Part shown: piece after piece, positions 40,042-49,260 of the stretch
Numbering within the stretch: position 1 is the first letter of the stretch
How the letters are laid out: each line of letters opens with the position of its first letter
Assembly: GCA_028864975.1 (NCBI GenBank)
Contig: JAGWLG010000009.1
Coordinates: 1-64,000, forward strand
Length of the DNA stretch: 64,000 nucleotides
Direction of reading: 5' to 3'
Source: Thermoplasmata archaeon
Lineage (GTDB): Archaea > Thermoplasmatota > Thermoplasmata > Lutacidiplasmatales > UBA184
The notes under the pieces: generated by a model
Told to the model about the DNA's origin: nothing
Databases searched by the model: none
The model's input: only the letters and a program-made list of their open reading frames with translations
Made by a program: the position numbers and the translations under genes

Positions 40042-42141
40042 CTAGCTTGGGGGGGTCGGGGTCGGCGGGGGCACGGGTGCGGTCGTCGCCACGGCAGGGT
40101 GCTGAGGCAGTGTGAAGCTCCGCCGACCCCCGAAGGGCTTGAAGGGCTTGCCGTTCCCGGTGTAGAACTTGGAGAAGTACTCCACGTACATCAGCCGGGC
40201 CCCTTGGATCCCGGGCTCGAACACTCCGACGACGATGTTGAACACCGCCCCGACAAGGACCAAGACCACGGCCATCACGGCGTAGCCCACTCCGTGCGTG
40301 ATCATCGCGGTCTGTCCGTTCCCCCCCAGGACCGCGATGGAGTTGATGACGTAGGCCAGGATGACCGAGGCGAGGAGGATCCCCACGAGCCGTGCGTACG
40401 AAAGGACGTGGCTCACGATCGAGGGTAGCTCGATCGCTGCCAGACCCCCCTCGGTCAGGATGATCGTCGGGACCATTGCGACCGTGATGGCGATGAGGAC
40501 GTACTGGAACGGCTGGAAGGCGAGCGCGCTCGGACTGGGGTTGTTCGGCGTGATGAGCCAGGAGCCCGGGTAGGGGTGGTGGATGAGGGATAGCCCGAGG
40601 AGGGTGATCCCCCACGCGATCACGATCCAGGCGACCTTTCCGACGGCGTGCCTCGTCTCGTGGTGGAAGAGCTTGTTGAGCGCCCCGAAAACGAGGCCCA
40701 GCGTCACGGTGGCGAGCCCGATGTAGACGGAAAGGAGGAGGAGCTTCGCAATGTACGTGACCTGGCCGGGGAGGCTCCCCTTCCCGGGCCACAGGGCGAA
40801 GTCGAAGTGGTTCCCCGTGAGCTGCGCCAGAGAGAAGCCGAAGTACGCGTCGAACCCGACTCCCACGAAGATCCCGATGAGGCATCCGGGGACGAGGCAC
40901 TTCGCCAGCTGCTTCATCGCCGGAGCGGGCATGACCATCGTCGTGAACCGCACCAGGAACCCCGGTACAAGCGTCGGACCCGCCTTGGGGTTCCCGATCC
41001 GCCAGATCATCCAGAGGCAGACGGCGAGGATAAACGCCGCGTAACCGGCGTCGCCGATCATCAGCCCGAAGAAGAACGGGAAGACCACGGCGAAGACCAT
41101 CGTCGGGTCGATCTCGTCCGCCATCGGGAGCGAGAAGAAGCGGATGAAGAACTCGAAGACGTTCGTCCCCTTCGGGTTCCGCATCATCGTTGGGGCGTCG
41201 CCGGTCGCGGCGATGTCGTAGAGCTCCGTCCGGCCTCCGGTCACGCGCTCAAGCTCCGCGCGGAGACGAGGAACCTCGGGGGTCGGAACGAACCCCTCCA
41301 GGGCGAAAGCGTTCTTCGCGCCCGCGAGGCGGCCGTGGATGTCCGCCTTGCGGGCCTCCACCTGAAGCTGTTCCTCGATCGGGAGGATGGTGGCGTACCA
41401 TTCGTCCGAGATGCGACGAAGGCGCCCCTTCACCGCCGCGAGCTTCCCCTCGACATCGGCGAGCTCCTTCTCCAGACGCGGGACGAGCTCGCGAGGCGTC
41501 CCCTGGAGGTCAGGGGCGGCTGTGAGCCGCACGGAGTGCTTCTGGGCGAGCCGTCCGAACGCGTCCGCCCGCGCGCGCGGGACGGCGACCACGAAGCGGA
41601 CCTGCTTGGGAAGGGCCTCCTCGACGAACAGGACCTCGTGGGAGAGGGCGGCAACCTCCTCCCGGAAGGGCGCATACCGGTCGGTGGGGGACTCGCCGAG
41701 GTAGGAGAGGAGGCTGCGGGCCGTGAGGAGCGAGAGGTCCTCTGGGAAGAAGGCATACTCCCGGGCCAGCCGCAGATTGTCCTGGAGGACCTTGCGCTCT
41801 GTCAGGAGGCCATCCTCCTCGCGCTTCGCGGCGCGGACCTCCTCGTCGATCGTCATCTTGCTGGCCGCGCGCAGGAGCGCGGGGATGTCGGCGAAGTGCA
41901 CCCGCTTCTCGACGCGAACGGGTGGGAGCGCGGCCACGAGGGCCTTGAACCGCAGCAGCTCCTCGGCGAGCTTGCGGTGTTCCTCTCCGGCCCGCTCCGG
42001 GACCAGATGCGCCAACGCCTCCTTGCTGATCGCCTCGACCTGGACTACGCCCCGGTCGTGCAGGAACGAGAGGATCCGGTCCTCGTCGTCCCTCAGGCCC
42101 ACCAGGGCCACGCGAGACATCGGGGTCGGTCGAAGCGACAT
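40042..42141 (-). CDS. atpI: A-type ATP synthase subunit I (V-type a)
   Basis: This 699-residue subunit forms the ion half-channels against the K ring. The N-terminal 330 residues are cytosolic with coiled coils; the C-terminal half has about eight helices, beginning near VFAVVFPFFFGLMIGDAGYA. The channel arginine is not certain by eye but should lie in the late helices around the YARLVGILLASVILAYVINS stretch. A Pro/Thr-rich tail ends the protein. ATG 42141 fits the conserved start MSRVALVGLRDDEDRILSFL seven residues later. Confidence 0.9.
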   Translation of the reverse strand: MSLRPTPMSRVALVGLRDDEDRILSFLHDRGVVQVEAISKEALAHLVPERAGEEHRKLAEELLRFKALVAALPPVRVEKRVHFADIPALLRAASKMTIDEEVRAAKREEDGLLTERKVLQDNLRLAREYAFFPEDLSLLTARSLLSYLGESPTDRYAPFREEVAALSHEVLFVEEALPKQVRFVVAVPRARADAFGRLAQKHSVRLTAAPDLQGTPRELVPRLEKELADVEGKLAAVKGRLRRISDEWYATILPIEEQLQVEARKADIHGRLAGAKNAFALEGFVPTPEVPRLRAELERVTGGRTELYDIAATGDAPTMMRNPKGTNVFEFFIRFFSLPMADEIDPTMVFAVVFPFFFGLMIGDAGYAAFILAVCLWMIWRIGNPKAGPTLVPGFLVRFTTMVMPAPAMKQLAKCLVPGCLIGIFVGVGFDAYFGFSLAQLTGNHFDFALWPGKGSLPGQVTYIAKLLLLSVYIGLATVTLGLVFGALNKLFHHETRHAVGKVAWIVIAWGITLLGLSLIHHPYPGSWLITPNNPSPSALAFQPFQYVLIAITVAMVPTIILTEGGLAAIELPSIVSHVLSYARLVGILLASVILAYVINSIAVLGGNGQTAMITHGVGYAVMAVVLVLVGAVFNIVVGVFEPGIQGARLMYVEYFSKFYTGNGKPFKPFGGRRSFTLPQHPAVATTAPVPPPTPTPPS

Positions 42142-42166
42142 CTTGGATCCCTCGCGATGGGGTCGA

Positions 42167-42619
42167 TCACCGCGCGGGCACGGCGACAGTGGCCTTGGCG
42201 CCGCTTGCGGGGGCCTTCGCGGGTTCGCTCGTGACACGGGGGGTGTTCGGACGGAGGTCAGCGAAGACCGCCGACAGGATCTCGTCCAGCCGGTCCTCCA
42301 GCTCCCTGGCTCCGAACGAGCCCAAACGTCCGACCTCGACCTTCGCTTCTTCGACGATCTTGCGAGCTTCCACCTCGGCCTGGGCCCGGGCCTCGCGGAG
42401 CCGGGACGAACGGATCTCCTCCGCCACGCGTCGGGCGTCGGCCAAGGCCCGGTCCCGGGCAGCTTGGGCGTACTTGATCTTCGTCTCCCCTCGGGAACGG
42501 GCGTCCTCCAGCCTCTTCTGCCAGGTCGACTCGGTCTCCTTCAGTCGTCGGAGGCTCCCCACGGCGGCGGGGGGGACCGTGGAAGTGGTCGCGTGGCCTT
42601 CCTTCTCCTCAGCGCTCAT
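42167..42619 (-). CDS. atpH: A-type ATP synthase subunit H (peripheral stalk)
   Basis: This 150-residue protein is dominated by a charged coiled coil (SLRRLKETESTWQKRLEDAR through EARAQAEVEARKIVEEAKVE). It fits the subunit that pairs with subunit E to form the peripheral stalk. An Ala/Pro-rich tail follows. Sequence similarity in this family is weak, so the assignment rests on coiled-coil character, length and position between atpD and atpI. Confidence 0.75.
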   Translation of the reverse strand: MSAEEKEGHATTSTVPPAAVGSLRRLKETESTWQKRLEDARSRGETKIKYAQAARDRALADARRVAEEIRSSRLREARAQAEVEARKIVEEAKVEVGRLGSFGARELEDRLDEILSAVFADLRPNTPRVTSEPAKAPASGAKATVAVPAR

Positions 42620-42645
42620 GCTTCTCGGCTCGCTCCCTCTCTCAT

Positions 42646-42774
42646 CTAGTGGCTCAGTACGTGGACCAGTACCCCGGCGAAGACGCCCAAGAGCCCCATG
42701 CGGACCAGGGAAAAGGCCCGGCGGACCCTCCAGTAGCGCCACGCTCCCTCGTTCGGGAACTCAAGCGGCGACAT
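42646..42774 (-). CDS. 42-residue predicted membrane protein in the ATPase operon
   Basis: ATG 42774 overlaps the end of atpD by 14 bases, and the frame ends 26 bases before atpH. The N-terminus is amphipathic (SPLEFPNEGAWRYWRVRR), followed by one hydrophobic helix (AFSLVRMGLLGVFAGVLVHV). The position, coupling to atpD and clean single-helix design argue for a real gene. It could be a small accessory subunit or assembly factor of the ATPase; nothing in the sequence proves this. Confidence 0.6.
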   Translation of the reverse strand: MSPLEFPNEGAWRYWRVRRAFSLVRMGLLGVFAGVLVHVLSH

Positions 42775-43474
42775 CAGCCACCTCCCGGCGGGGACGGGAC
42801 CGGATCTCGCCCGCGCTCCGCTCTTCGGCCGGCGTCTCCGCGATCTCCTTCGCCTCGCGCTCCATCTTCCGCTTGACGCTCTTGAGCATCGCGAACGAGT
42901 CGCGCTCCATCTCATCGAAGCGGAACTTGATGTAACGGACCGTGTTGTTGAGCCTCGGCAGCACGACGTTCTCGATCGCGTTCGCCCTCCGCTTGGTCTT
43001 GTCGATCTCCTGGAGCAGACGGCGCATGGCGTTCTCCTTCTCGGCGACCGCCAGGACGACCTTGTAGATCTCCTGGTACCGGCGCAAGGACTCGTCCACG
43101 CTCGCCGGGAGATGGAGCAGGGCCTGGGCCTCCTTCGGGGAGTAGACCTCGCCCTGGAGCGAGGGGGTCTTGACCCCCATGACGTTGCGGCTCGCGATCT
43201 TCATCGCGGCCAGGGTCGGCAGCATCATCGAGATGTTCTCGAGGCGGATCGGCCCCTCGAACATCTCGGCCTTCCGGATGGCGTCGTAGCCCTCCTCGAA
43301 GCGCCGCCGCAGGTCGCCCCTGAGCTCGAAGGCCTGTTTCGCGATCGTCCGGAACTCGAGGATGAGGGCGGCGCGCTTGAGCTTGAGGAGCTTCAACCCC
43401 TTCCGTGCGAGGACGATCCTTCGCTTCGTGCGGATCAGCTCGATCCGCGTCGGTCGGATCGTTTCGCCTGGCAT
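42761..43474 (-). CDS. atpD: A-type ATP synthase subunit D (central rotor shaft)
   Basis: This 237-residue protein forms the long antiparallel coiled coil that turns inside the A3B3 head. IRPTRIELIRTKRRIVLARK and GLKLLKLKRAALILEF at the start, and ENAMRRLLQEIDKTKRRANA with IENVVLPRLNNTVRYIKFRF at the end, are the conserved terminal helices. The last 35 residues are a charged tail. Its start at 43474 follows atpB by 29 bases. Confidence 0.93.
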   Translation of the reverse strand: MPGETIRPTRIELIRTKRRIVLARKGLKLLKLKRAALILEFRTIAKQAFELRGDLRRRFEEGYDAIRKAEMFEGPIRLENISMMLPTLAAMKIASRNVMGVKTPSLQGEVYSPKEAQALLHLPASVDESLRRYQEIYKVVLAVAEKENAMRRLLQEIDKTKRRANAIENVVLPRLNNTVRYIKFRFDEMERDSFAMLKSVKRKMEREAKEIAETPAEERSAGEIRSRPRREVADVAA

Positions 43475-43503
43475 GCCCTTCCCTTCGACGTCCGTCCGTC
43501 GGA

Positions 43504-44916
43504 TCAGGCCACCTTGGCCGGGGCGGGTTTGCGGTACTTCTGGATGTACTCGGGCTTGATCTTCTTGAGCTCGCGCTCGGGCAGCTCGGAGAGGACGTCC
43601 CATCCGATGCTGAGGGTCTCCTCGATGCTCCGGTCCTCGTCGTAGCCCTGGTTGATGAAGCGTTTCTCCAGTTTCTCGGCAACCCGTAGGTAGATGCGTC
43701 CCTCGGGGGTGAGCGCCTCCTCTCCCACGATCTGAGAAAGGGCCCTCTGGTCCTTTCCCTCGGCATAGCTCGAGAAGAGCTGGTCCTTGAGCCCGGCGTG
43801 GTCCTCGCGCGTCTTACCCTTGCCGATGCCCAAGCTCATGAGGCGGGAGAGCGAGAGCGACACGTCGATCGGAGGGTAGACGCCCCGTCGGTGCAGGTCG
43901 CGGCCCATCTCGGTCTGACCCTCGGTGATGTAGCCCGTAAGGTCGGGGATGGGATGCGTGCGGTCATCCGCCGGCATGGTCAGGATGGGGAACTGCGTGA
44001 TCGAGCCCTTTCGGCCCTTCATCCTCCCAGCCCGTTCGTAGATCTGGGCCAGGTCCGTGTACATGTATCCCGGATACCCGCGTCGTCCCGGAACCTCCTC
44101 GCGAGCGGCAGAGATCTCCCGAAGAGCCTCGCAGTAGTTCGTCATGTCGGTGAGGACGACCAGGACGTGCATGTCGCGCTCGTAGGCGAGGAACTCCGCG
44201 GTGGTGAGCGCCATGCGTGGCGTGATCACCCGCTCCATCGCGGGGTCGGAGGAGATGTTCAGGAAAACCACCGTTCGCTCGAGCGCACCCGTGCTCTCGA
44301 ACTCCCGTGTGAAGTAGTTCGCCTCCTCGCTCGTGATCCCCATCGCTCCGAAGACGACGGCGAAGTTCTCCGACGAGTTCAACACCTTCGCTTGCCGGAC
44401 GATCTGGGCGGCGACCTGATTATGGGGCATCCCCGCGCCGGAGAAGATCGGGAGCTTCTGGCCCCGGACGAGGGTGTTCATCCCGTCGATGGCGCTGATC
44501 CCCGTCTGGATGAACTCCGAGGGCTGGTCGCGAGAGTAGGGGTTCATCGCGTTCCCGACGATCTCGAACTTCTCCTTCGACACGATCTTGGGGCCGCCAT
44601 CGCGAGGCTGACCGAGTCCGTCGAAGACGCGCCCGAGCATCTCGTCGGAGCAGGCGAGCCGGGCGACATCGCCGGAGAACTTGACCGTGGTCGCGGTATC
44701 GTTCATCCCCAGGGTCGGTCCGAACACTTGGATGATGGCCAGACCACGTCGGGACTCGAGCACCTGGCCCGTACGGGTGACCCCGTCGGGTAGGGTGATC
44801 TCGACGATCTCCCCGTAGGCGGCGTTCGAGACCCCTTCCACGAAGAGGAGGGGCCCCGCGATACGTTCGATCGTTCGGTAGTCTACGGGCACGGGGGGCA
44901 GTGTGGAAGCGCTCAT
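43504..44916 (-). CDS. atpB: A-type ATP synthase subunit B (non-catalytic)
   Basis: This is a 470-residue regulatory head subunit. It has the family hallmarks: [40 protein letters not shown] (a degenerate P-loop with no GKT), [34 protein letters not shown] and [20 protein letters not shown]. It overlaps atpA by four bases (ATGA). Confidence 0.96.
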   Translation of the reverse strand: MSASTLPPVPVDYRTIERIAGPLLFVEGVSNAAYGEIVEITLPDGVTRTGQVLESRRGLAIIQVFGPTLGMNDTATTVKFSGDVARLACSDEMLGRVFDGLGQPRDGGPKIVSKEKFEIVGNAMNPYSRDQPSEFIQTGISAIDGMNTLVRGQKLPIFSGAGMPHNQVAAQIVRQAKVLNSSENFAVVFGAMGITSEEANYFTREFESTGALERTVVFLNISSDPAMERVITPRMALTTAEFLAYERDMHVLVVLTDMTNYCEALREISAAREEVPGRRGYPGYMYTDLAQIYERAGRMKGRKGSITQFPILTMPADDRTHPIPDLTGYITEGQTEMGRDLHRRGVYPPIDVSLSLSRLMSLGIGKGKTREDHAGLKDQLFSSYAEGKDQRALSQIVGEEALTPEGRIYLRVAEKLEKRFINQGYDEDRSIEETLSIGWDVLSELPERELKKIKPEYIQKYRKPAPAKVA

Positions 44917-46679
44917 GACCCGACCTCCTTGACCAGCTGAGAGAGTTGGGCCGACGCCTCCCGTTCGACCGCCTCGATCGCTGCGAGCCCGCCCTTCTCG
45001 CTCGTGGTCTTCATTCGAGCGATGCTCGTTCGAGCGGGGAGCTGGGCGATCTTCCGGACCGGGACGCCCTTGTTGACCGCTTCCACCTCCTTGCGGCCGA
45101 AGTCGAGGATGGTCTTGAGCATCCGATACTGCTTCGCGATCGACGCGTAGGTATCGATGTCGTCGTAGGCGCTTTGCTGAAGGTAGTCCTCTCGGATCAT
45201 CCGGGCGGTGTCGAGGACCGCCTTCTCCTTCTCTTGGAGGGCGTCCTCCCCTACGAGCTGGACGATCTCCTTCAGGGACGCTTCCTTGTCGAGGATCTCG
45301 AGCGCTTCCTTGCGAAGATCGATCCACTCCTTCGAGACCTTCTCGTTGTACCACGGAGCGAGATCGTCGGTGTAGAGGGAATAGCTCGTCAGCCAGTTGA
45401 TCGCTGGATAGTGTCGGCGGCTGGCGAGGTCGAAATCGAGGGCCCAATAGACCCGCGTGGCGCGCAAGGTGTTCTGGGAGACCGGCTCGCTGGTGTCACC
45501 GCCCGGCGGGCTCACCGCACCGATGACGCTGATCGAACCCTGGCGCTCTGGAGCGCCGATGACCACGACCTGACCGGCCCGCTCATAGAACTCCGCCACC
45601 TTTCGGCCCAGGTAGGCCGGGTAGCCCTCCTCCCCGGGCATCTCCTCAAGACGGCCCGAGATCTCTCGCAGCGCCTCGGCCCACCGTGAGGTGGAGTCGG
45701 CCATCAGCGCCACATCGAACCCCATGTCACGATAGTACTCCGCAAGGGTGATCCCCGTGTAGACGCTCGCCTCACGGGCGGCCACGGGCATGTTGGAAGT
45801 GTTGGCGATCAGGATCGTCCGCTCCATGAGCGGGCGCTTGGTCTTAGGGTCCTCGAGGTGGGGGAACTCGGTCAGCACCTCCGTCATCTCGTTGCCGCGC
45901 TCGCCGCAGCCGACGTAGACGACCACGTCGGCCTCGGCCCACTTCGCGAGCTGTTGCTGAGTGACCGTTTTTCCCGTCCCGAAGGCCCCAGGAATACATG
46001 CAGAGCCACCTTTAGCTAGAGGAAATAGCGTGTCGATGACCCTTTGTCCGGTAACTAGCGGTAATCGAGGAGGCAATTTCTTGGAAACTGGGCGGGGAAC
46101 TCGCACCTGCCATTTGTGGGAGAGACCGAGCGGGACGTTCCCTTTCGGGGTGTCGACCGAACCGATGGTCTGACGGATCGTGTACTTTCCGCTCGCCAGC
46201 TCTTTGATGGTGCCGGCAACGGTCGGAGGGACCAGGATGCGGTGCTGGATCAAGGGGGTCTCTTGCACCGTCCCGAGGACGTCCCCGCCGCGGACCGTCT
46301 CCCCGGGCTTCTTCGTGGCGGTGAACTCCCAGACGGTCTTCTCGTCGAGCGGGGTCGTTACGAACCCGCGCTGGATGAAGTCCCCCCCGGCGGCCTTCAG
46401 GACGTCGAGCGGTCGCTGGACCCCGTCGTAGATGGACTTGAGGAGGCCGGGACCCAGTTCGACCGAGAGGGCCTGTCCGGTGTTCTCCACCTTGTCGCCA
46501 GGTCGGATGCCGGTGGTCTCCTCGTAGACCTGGACCGTCGCGTCCCCCTCGACGAGCCGGATGATCTCCCCCACCAGGCCGAGCTCGCCCACGCGCACCA
46601 CATCGAACATGCGGGCGCCCTGAAGACCTTCGGCGATGACGACGGGGCCGGACACTTTGGTGACCACGGGTTCGGTCAT
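44913..46679 (-). CDS. atpA: A-type ATP synthase subunit A (catalytic)
   Basis: This 588-residue catalytic subunit has P-loop [69 protein letters not shown] and the A-specific insertion between residues 115 and 190. No intein is present at the P-loop. Roughly 45967-46120, encoding the P-loop and about 45 residues before it, is clearly poorer in GC (51% over 45981-46080 by count, against 68% in 45861-45960) and uses codons such as TTA, CTA and AGG, unlike the rest of the gene. The protein itself is normal there. Confidence 0.97.
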   Translation of the reverse strand: MTEPVVTKVSGPVVIAEGLQGARMFDVVRVGELGLVGEIIRLVEGDATVQVYEETTGIRPGDKVENTGQALSVELGPGLLKSIYDGVQRPLDVLKAAGGDFIQRGFVTTPLDEKTVWEFTATKKPGETVRGGDVLGTVQETPLIQHRILVPPTVAGTIKELASGKYTIRQTIGSVDTPKGNVPLGLSHKWQVRVPRPVSKKLPPRLPLVTGQRVIDTLFPLAKGGSACIPGAFGTGKTVTQQQLAKWAEADVVVYVGCGERGNEMTEVLTEFPHLEDPKTKRPLMERTILIANTSNMPVAAREASVYTGITLAEYYRDMGFDVALMADSTSRWAEALREISGRLEEMPGEEGYPAYLGRKVAEFYERAGQVVVIGAPERQGSISVIGAVSPPGGDTSEPVSQNTLRATRVYWALDFDLASRRHYPAINWLTSYSLYTDDLAPWYNEKVSKEWIDLRKEALEILDKEASLKEIVQLVGEDALQEKEKAVLDTARMIREDYLQQSAYDDIDTYASIAKQYRMLKTILDFGRKEVEAVNKGVPVRKIAQLPARTSIARMKTTSEKGGLAAIEAVEREASAQLSQLVKEVGS

Positions 46680-46689
46680 GGACTTTCCA

Positions 46690-47037
46690 TCAAGGAGACG
46701 CGAGCCGGTCGAGGGAGACCCCGAGCACGCGCTTGGTGAGGGAGGCGACGCTCTCCGGCTCCTCTCCAGCCCCGGGGGTGGGGAGGAAAACGACGAGCGG
46801 GTCGATGGATTGCTCGGCCGCCTTCCGGAGGTTCTCGGGAAGCACGTTCTGGATCTTCCGGCTCGCGAGGATCAGGCTGTGCATCCCGGACTCGAAGACC
46901 TTCTGGAAGTCGCGGGAGGCGGAGCGCTCGTCGGTGATGACCGTGTCTCGGACGCCGATCAAACGGAAGCCGATGACGAGCTCCCGTTCTCCGATCACGG
47001 CGGGGGGCTTGCCGCCCGCGGGCTTCTCGGCTGGCAC
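46690..47037 (-). CDS. atpF: A-type ATP synthase subunit F
   Basis: This is a 115-residue central-stalk regulatory subunit. VIGERELVIGFRLIGVRDTV at the start and FESGMHSLILASRKIQNVLP in the middle are characteristic, with the Rossmann-like small domain typical of the family. It is the first gene of the leftward ATPase cluster. The ATG at 47037 is 28 bases from a TATA box, so translation is probably leaderless. Confidence 0.88.
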   Translation of the reverse strand: MPAEKPAGGKPPAVIGERELVIGFRLIGVRDTVITDERSASRDFQKVFESGMHSLILASRKIQNVLPENLRKAAEQSIDPLVVFLPTPGAGEEPESVASLTKRVLGVSLDRLASP

Positions 47038-47060
47038 GGCGGGGCCCCCGGGCCTCCAGG

Positions 47061-47069
47061 CTATTTATG
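47061..47069 (-). promoter_or_regulatory. TATA box of the atpFABD-H-I cluster
   Basis: CATAAATAG on the minus strand is centred 28 bases before the atpF ATG, consistent with transcription starting at the start codon. The rest of the 47038-47171 gap holds nothing recognisable. Confidence 0.6.
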
Positions 47070-47171
47070 CATGGCGCCCTCGATTTACCGATAGCCGGGA
47101 CCGCTGGGCCCGGGGAGCGCGGGGGCTGCTTCAACTAGCGGACCGGGAGAGGAGGATGGACCTCCCCTCCC

Positions 47172-47450
47172 TCACTTGTAGGTCGAGTGGTGGACGTTCC
47201 CTTCGTCGTCCGTGATGTCGATGCACTCGCCTTCGCACTCGAAGAGGCAGGCCTCGCAGACGATGCATTCGGGGCCGTTGACCGCGACGGACTTCTCTCC
47301 TCGGAACCGGAACTTCGCCGCGACCTCGGCGTCGTCCACCATCCCGGGGAACTCCGAGGTCGGTTTGAGCTCGAAGACGTTGACCGGGCAGACATCCCGG
47401 CAGTGGGCGCATCCCGTACACTTTTCGGTCTTGATGTCGACGGTTACCAT
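47172..47450 (-). CDS. 2[4Fe-4S]-type ferredoxin
   Basis: This 92-residue electron carrier has CTGCAHCRDVCP as the first cluster motif and CIVCEACLFECEGECI as the second, separated by about 45 residues with a loop insertion (PTSEFPGMVDDAEVAAKFRF). The longer spacing and second-site form resemble the zinc-less archaeal 7Fe/8Fe ferredoxins that serve 2-oxoacid oxidoreductases. The partner is not in the window. It is monocistronic with its own TATA box (CCTAAATAGG at 47485-47494). Confidence 0.88.
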   Translation of the reverse strand: MVTVDIKTEKCTGCAHCRDVCPVNVFELKPTSEFPGMVDDAEVAAKFRFRGEKSVAVNGPECIVCEACLFECEGECIDITDDEGNVHHSTYK

Positions 47451-47484
47451 CTTGGCCCCCGAGGGAAACCTCCGACCTGACGGA

Positions 47485-47580
47485 CCTATTTAGGCGTTGT
47501 TGGGGAGAAGCCTCGACGGGAACGCTGTTGTAGGGCGGGTGGGACCACCCACCTCGACCACCTCAGCGCGCGTCCTTATG
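47485..47580. promoter_or_regulatory. Divergent promoter region, ferredoxin / HEAT-repeat gene
   Basis: CCTATTTAGG (47485-47494), itself palindromic, is the ferredoxin TATA box 39 bases before its ATG. CTTATG at 47575-47580, about 31 bases before the HEAT-gene ATG, may serve the other direction. Between them GGGTGG-GA-CCACCC (47537-47550) is a perfect 6-bp inverted repeat that could bind a regulator. Confidence 0.45.
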
Positions 47581-47608
47581 CGGAGGGCTCCCCTCGAAAG
47601 GTTCCAGC

Positions 47609-49252
47609 ATGCCCTCGGACCCGGACCTCTCCTCGGGCGATCCCCCATCCCGCACCGCGACCGCAGGCTCCTCCTCGCTTCGACGCGCGCTCCAACGACT
47701 GAAGACCGGGCGGTTCGAGGAGCAGATGGCCGCCCTCCAGTTCCTGGGGGAGGGGCCCCCGCTCGGAGACCCCGCCCCAATCCTGGAATCGCTCGCATCC
47801 CCTCGCCCGGCGCTTCGGGTCGCCGCGGCGTGGGTGCTCCGTCGTCATGGGGAGCGGCGCGGCGTCCCGCACCTACTCCCGCTCCTCCACGACCCCGACC
47901 CCAACGTACGGGCCGCAGCGGCGGAAGCGCTCGGGGTCATCTGCGATCCTCAGGCGGTCCCCGCGCTCTCGGAGCTCCTCAAGGACCCGGAGCCCGTGGT
48001 CCGCATCCACGCCGCGTGGGCACTCTGGTGTCTCAACCGTCCCCACGCCCAGGATGCCCTCACAGGCCTTCTTCGCGACCCCGACCCTCAAGTGCGGTAT
48101 AGCGCCGTCACCGCGATGGGGCGCTTCCGTGACCCCAGGGCGTATCCCTTGCTGCTGGAGTCCATCCACGACGCCTCCGACCGGGTCCGACGGGATGCCG
48201 TACTGGCCCTCGGTCACTTGGGGGGGCCGCACACGGCCGAAGACGTTCGGCCCTGCTTGGAGGACGAAGCCGACCGGGTCCGGATCGCGGCGGCCGTCGT
48301 CATGGGCAAGCTCCGCGACCGGGTCTGCGTTCCGACCCTGCTGCGAAGGTACGGGGGCGAGGACGGCTGGGTGCGCCCCTCCTACCTCGTCGCCCTGGGC
48401 CGGATCGGAGACCGTCGGTGCGTGCCGCTCCTCGTCGGAGCCCTGGAAGAGCGGACCCCCTGGACCGTCGTGTGCGCCCTTTGGTCGCTGGGGGAGATGC
48501 GAGTCCGCAAGGTCGCGGGACCTGTCCGAGGGCTCCTCGCCTCCCCCCACCGGACGGTGCGGGGCGCCGCGGCCGAAGCGCTTGGGCGCGTCGGGGGGAA
48601 GCAGGACGTCCCGAGGCTGCTCGCGCTTCTCTCAGACAAGGAGCCCTGGGTCCGGCGCGGGGCCTGCGTCGGGTTGGGCCATCTAAGGTCCCCTCGCGTC
48701 GGCCCCGCCTTGCGGGCCCGTCTGAGCGACGCGGACGCCGAGGTGCGCTCTGCCGCGGTGTGGGCTCTGGGGCACGTTCGGGACCCCGGCTCCGTTACCC
48801 GTCTTCTCCACATGCTCGAGGAGAGCACCCCACAGGAGCCCTCTCCCCTCAGTAAGGGGGCCGCGCCCCCCGGATCGCCTGGGGGTTTGCCTCCGATGGA
48901 AGAGGAGGTCGTGGTCGCCGAAGGCGACGGCGCGGTCCGCCTCCTGAGCGACGCACAGAAAACGCTCCTGGATACGCTCCTGGTGAGCCTGGGGAGATAC
49001 GCTCGACACGCCTCTGCCGGAGAACGGGACCGAGTTGTCCGTGCGTTACGGAGCGCACTGCAGGCGCTGCCGGCGCCCGCCCGAGAACAGAGGCTCGTGC
49101 TGCCGCGCATGGACCGGGTCGCGGGGCGGGAGGCCCCGAGCCGAGAGCAGCTCGCCGACGGCACCCTTCCTGAGGACCCGCCTCGGAAGGACCGCGTCCA
49201 CGCGAAGGGACCTCCGCGTGGCCCGGTGCAGAGGTCAGCTCCGTCGAGGTAG
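47609..49252 (+). CDS. HEAT-repeat (PBS-lyase type) protein
   Basis: This 547-residue protein has roughly ten to eleven HEAT repeats between residues 55 and 400, each about 31-33 residues with the D-x-x-x-x-V-R-x-x-A-x-x-A-L-G pattern (for example DPDPNVRAAAAEALGVICDP and DADAEVRSAAVWALGHVRDP). A helical C-terminal region and a basic tail follow. Such solenoids are protein-interaction scaffolds; partner unknown. It heads a rightward series of genes reaching 54267. Confidence 0.88.
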   Translation: MPSDPDLSSGDPPSRTATAGSSSLRRALQRLKTGRFEEQMAALQFLGEGPPLGDPAPILESLASPRPALRVAAAWVLRRHGERRGVPHLLPLLHDPDPNVRAAAAEALGVICDPQAVPALSELLKDPEPVVRIHAAWALWCLNRPHAQDALTGLLRDPDPQVRYSAVTAMGRFRDPRAYPLLLESIHDASDRVRRDAVLALGHLGGPHTAEDVRPCLEDEADRVRIAAAVVMGKLRDRVCVPTLLRRYGGEDGWVRPSYLVALGRIGDRRCVPLLVGALEERTPWTVVCALWSLGEMRVRKVAGPVRGLLASPHRTVRGAAAEALGRVGGKQDVPRLLALLSDKEPWVRRGACVGLGHLRSPRVGPALRARLSDADAEVRSAAVWALGHVRDPGSVTRLLHMLEESTPQEPSPLSKGAAPPGSPGGLPPMEEEVVVAEGDGAVRLLSDAQKTLLDTLLVSLGRYARHASAGERDRVVRALRSALQALPAPAREQRLVLPRMDRVAGREAPSREQLADGTLPEDPPRKDRVHAKGPPRGPVQRSAPSR

Positions 49253-49260
49253 GCACCCCT

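Noticed and set aside
40648-42234. Rightward 528-codon frame opposite atpI
   Set aside because: It is antisense to a recognisable ATPase subunit I; Arg/Glu/Gly-rich shadow.
45967-46120. An inserted foreign gene or intein within atpA
   Set aside because: The reading frame and protein sequence are continuous and normal; only base composition is odd.
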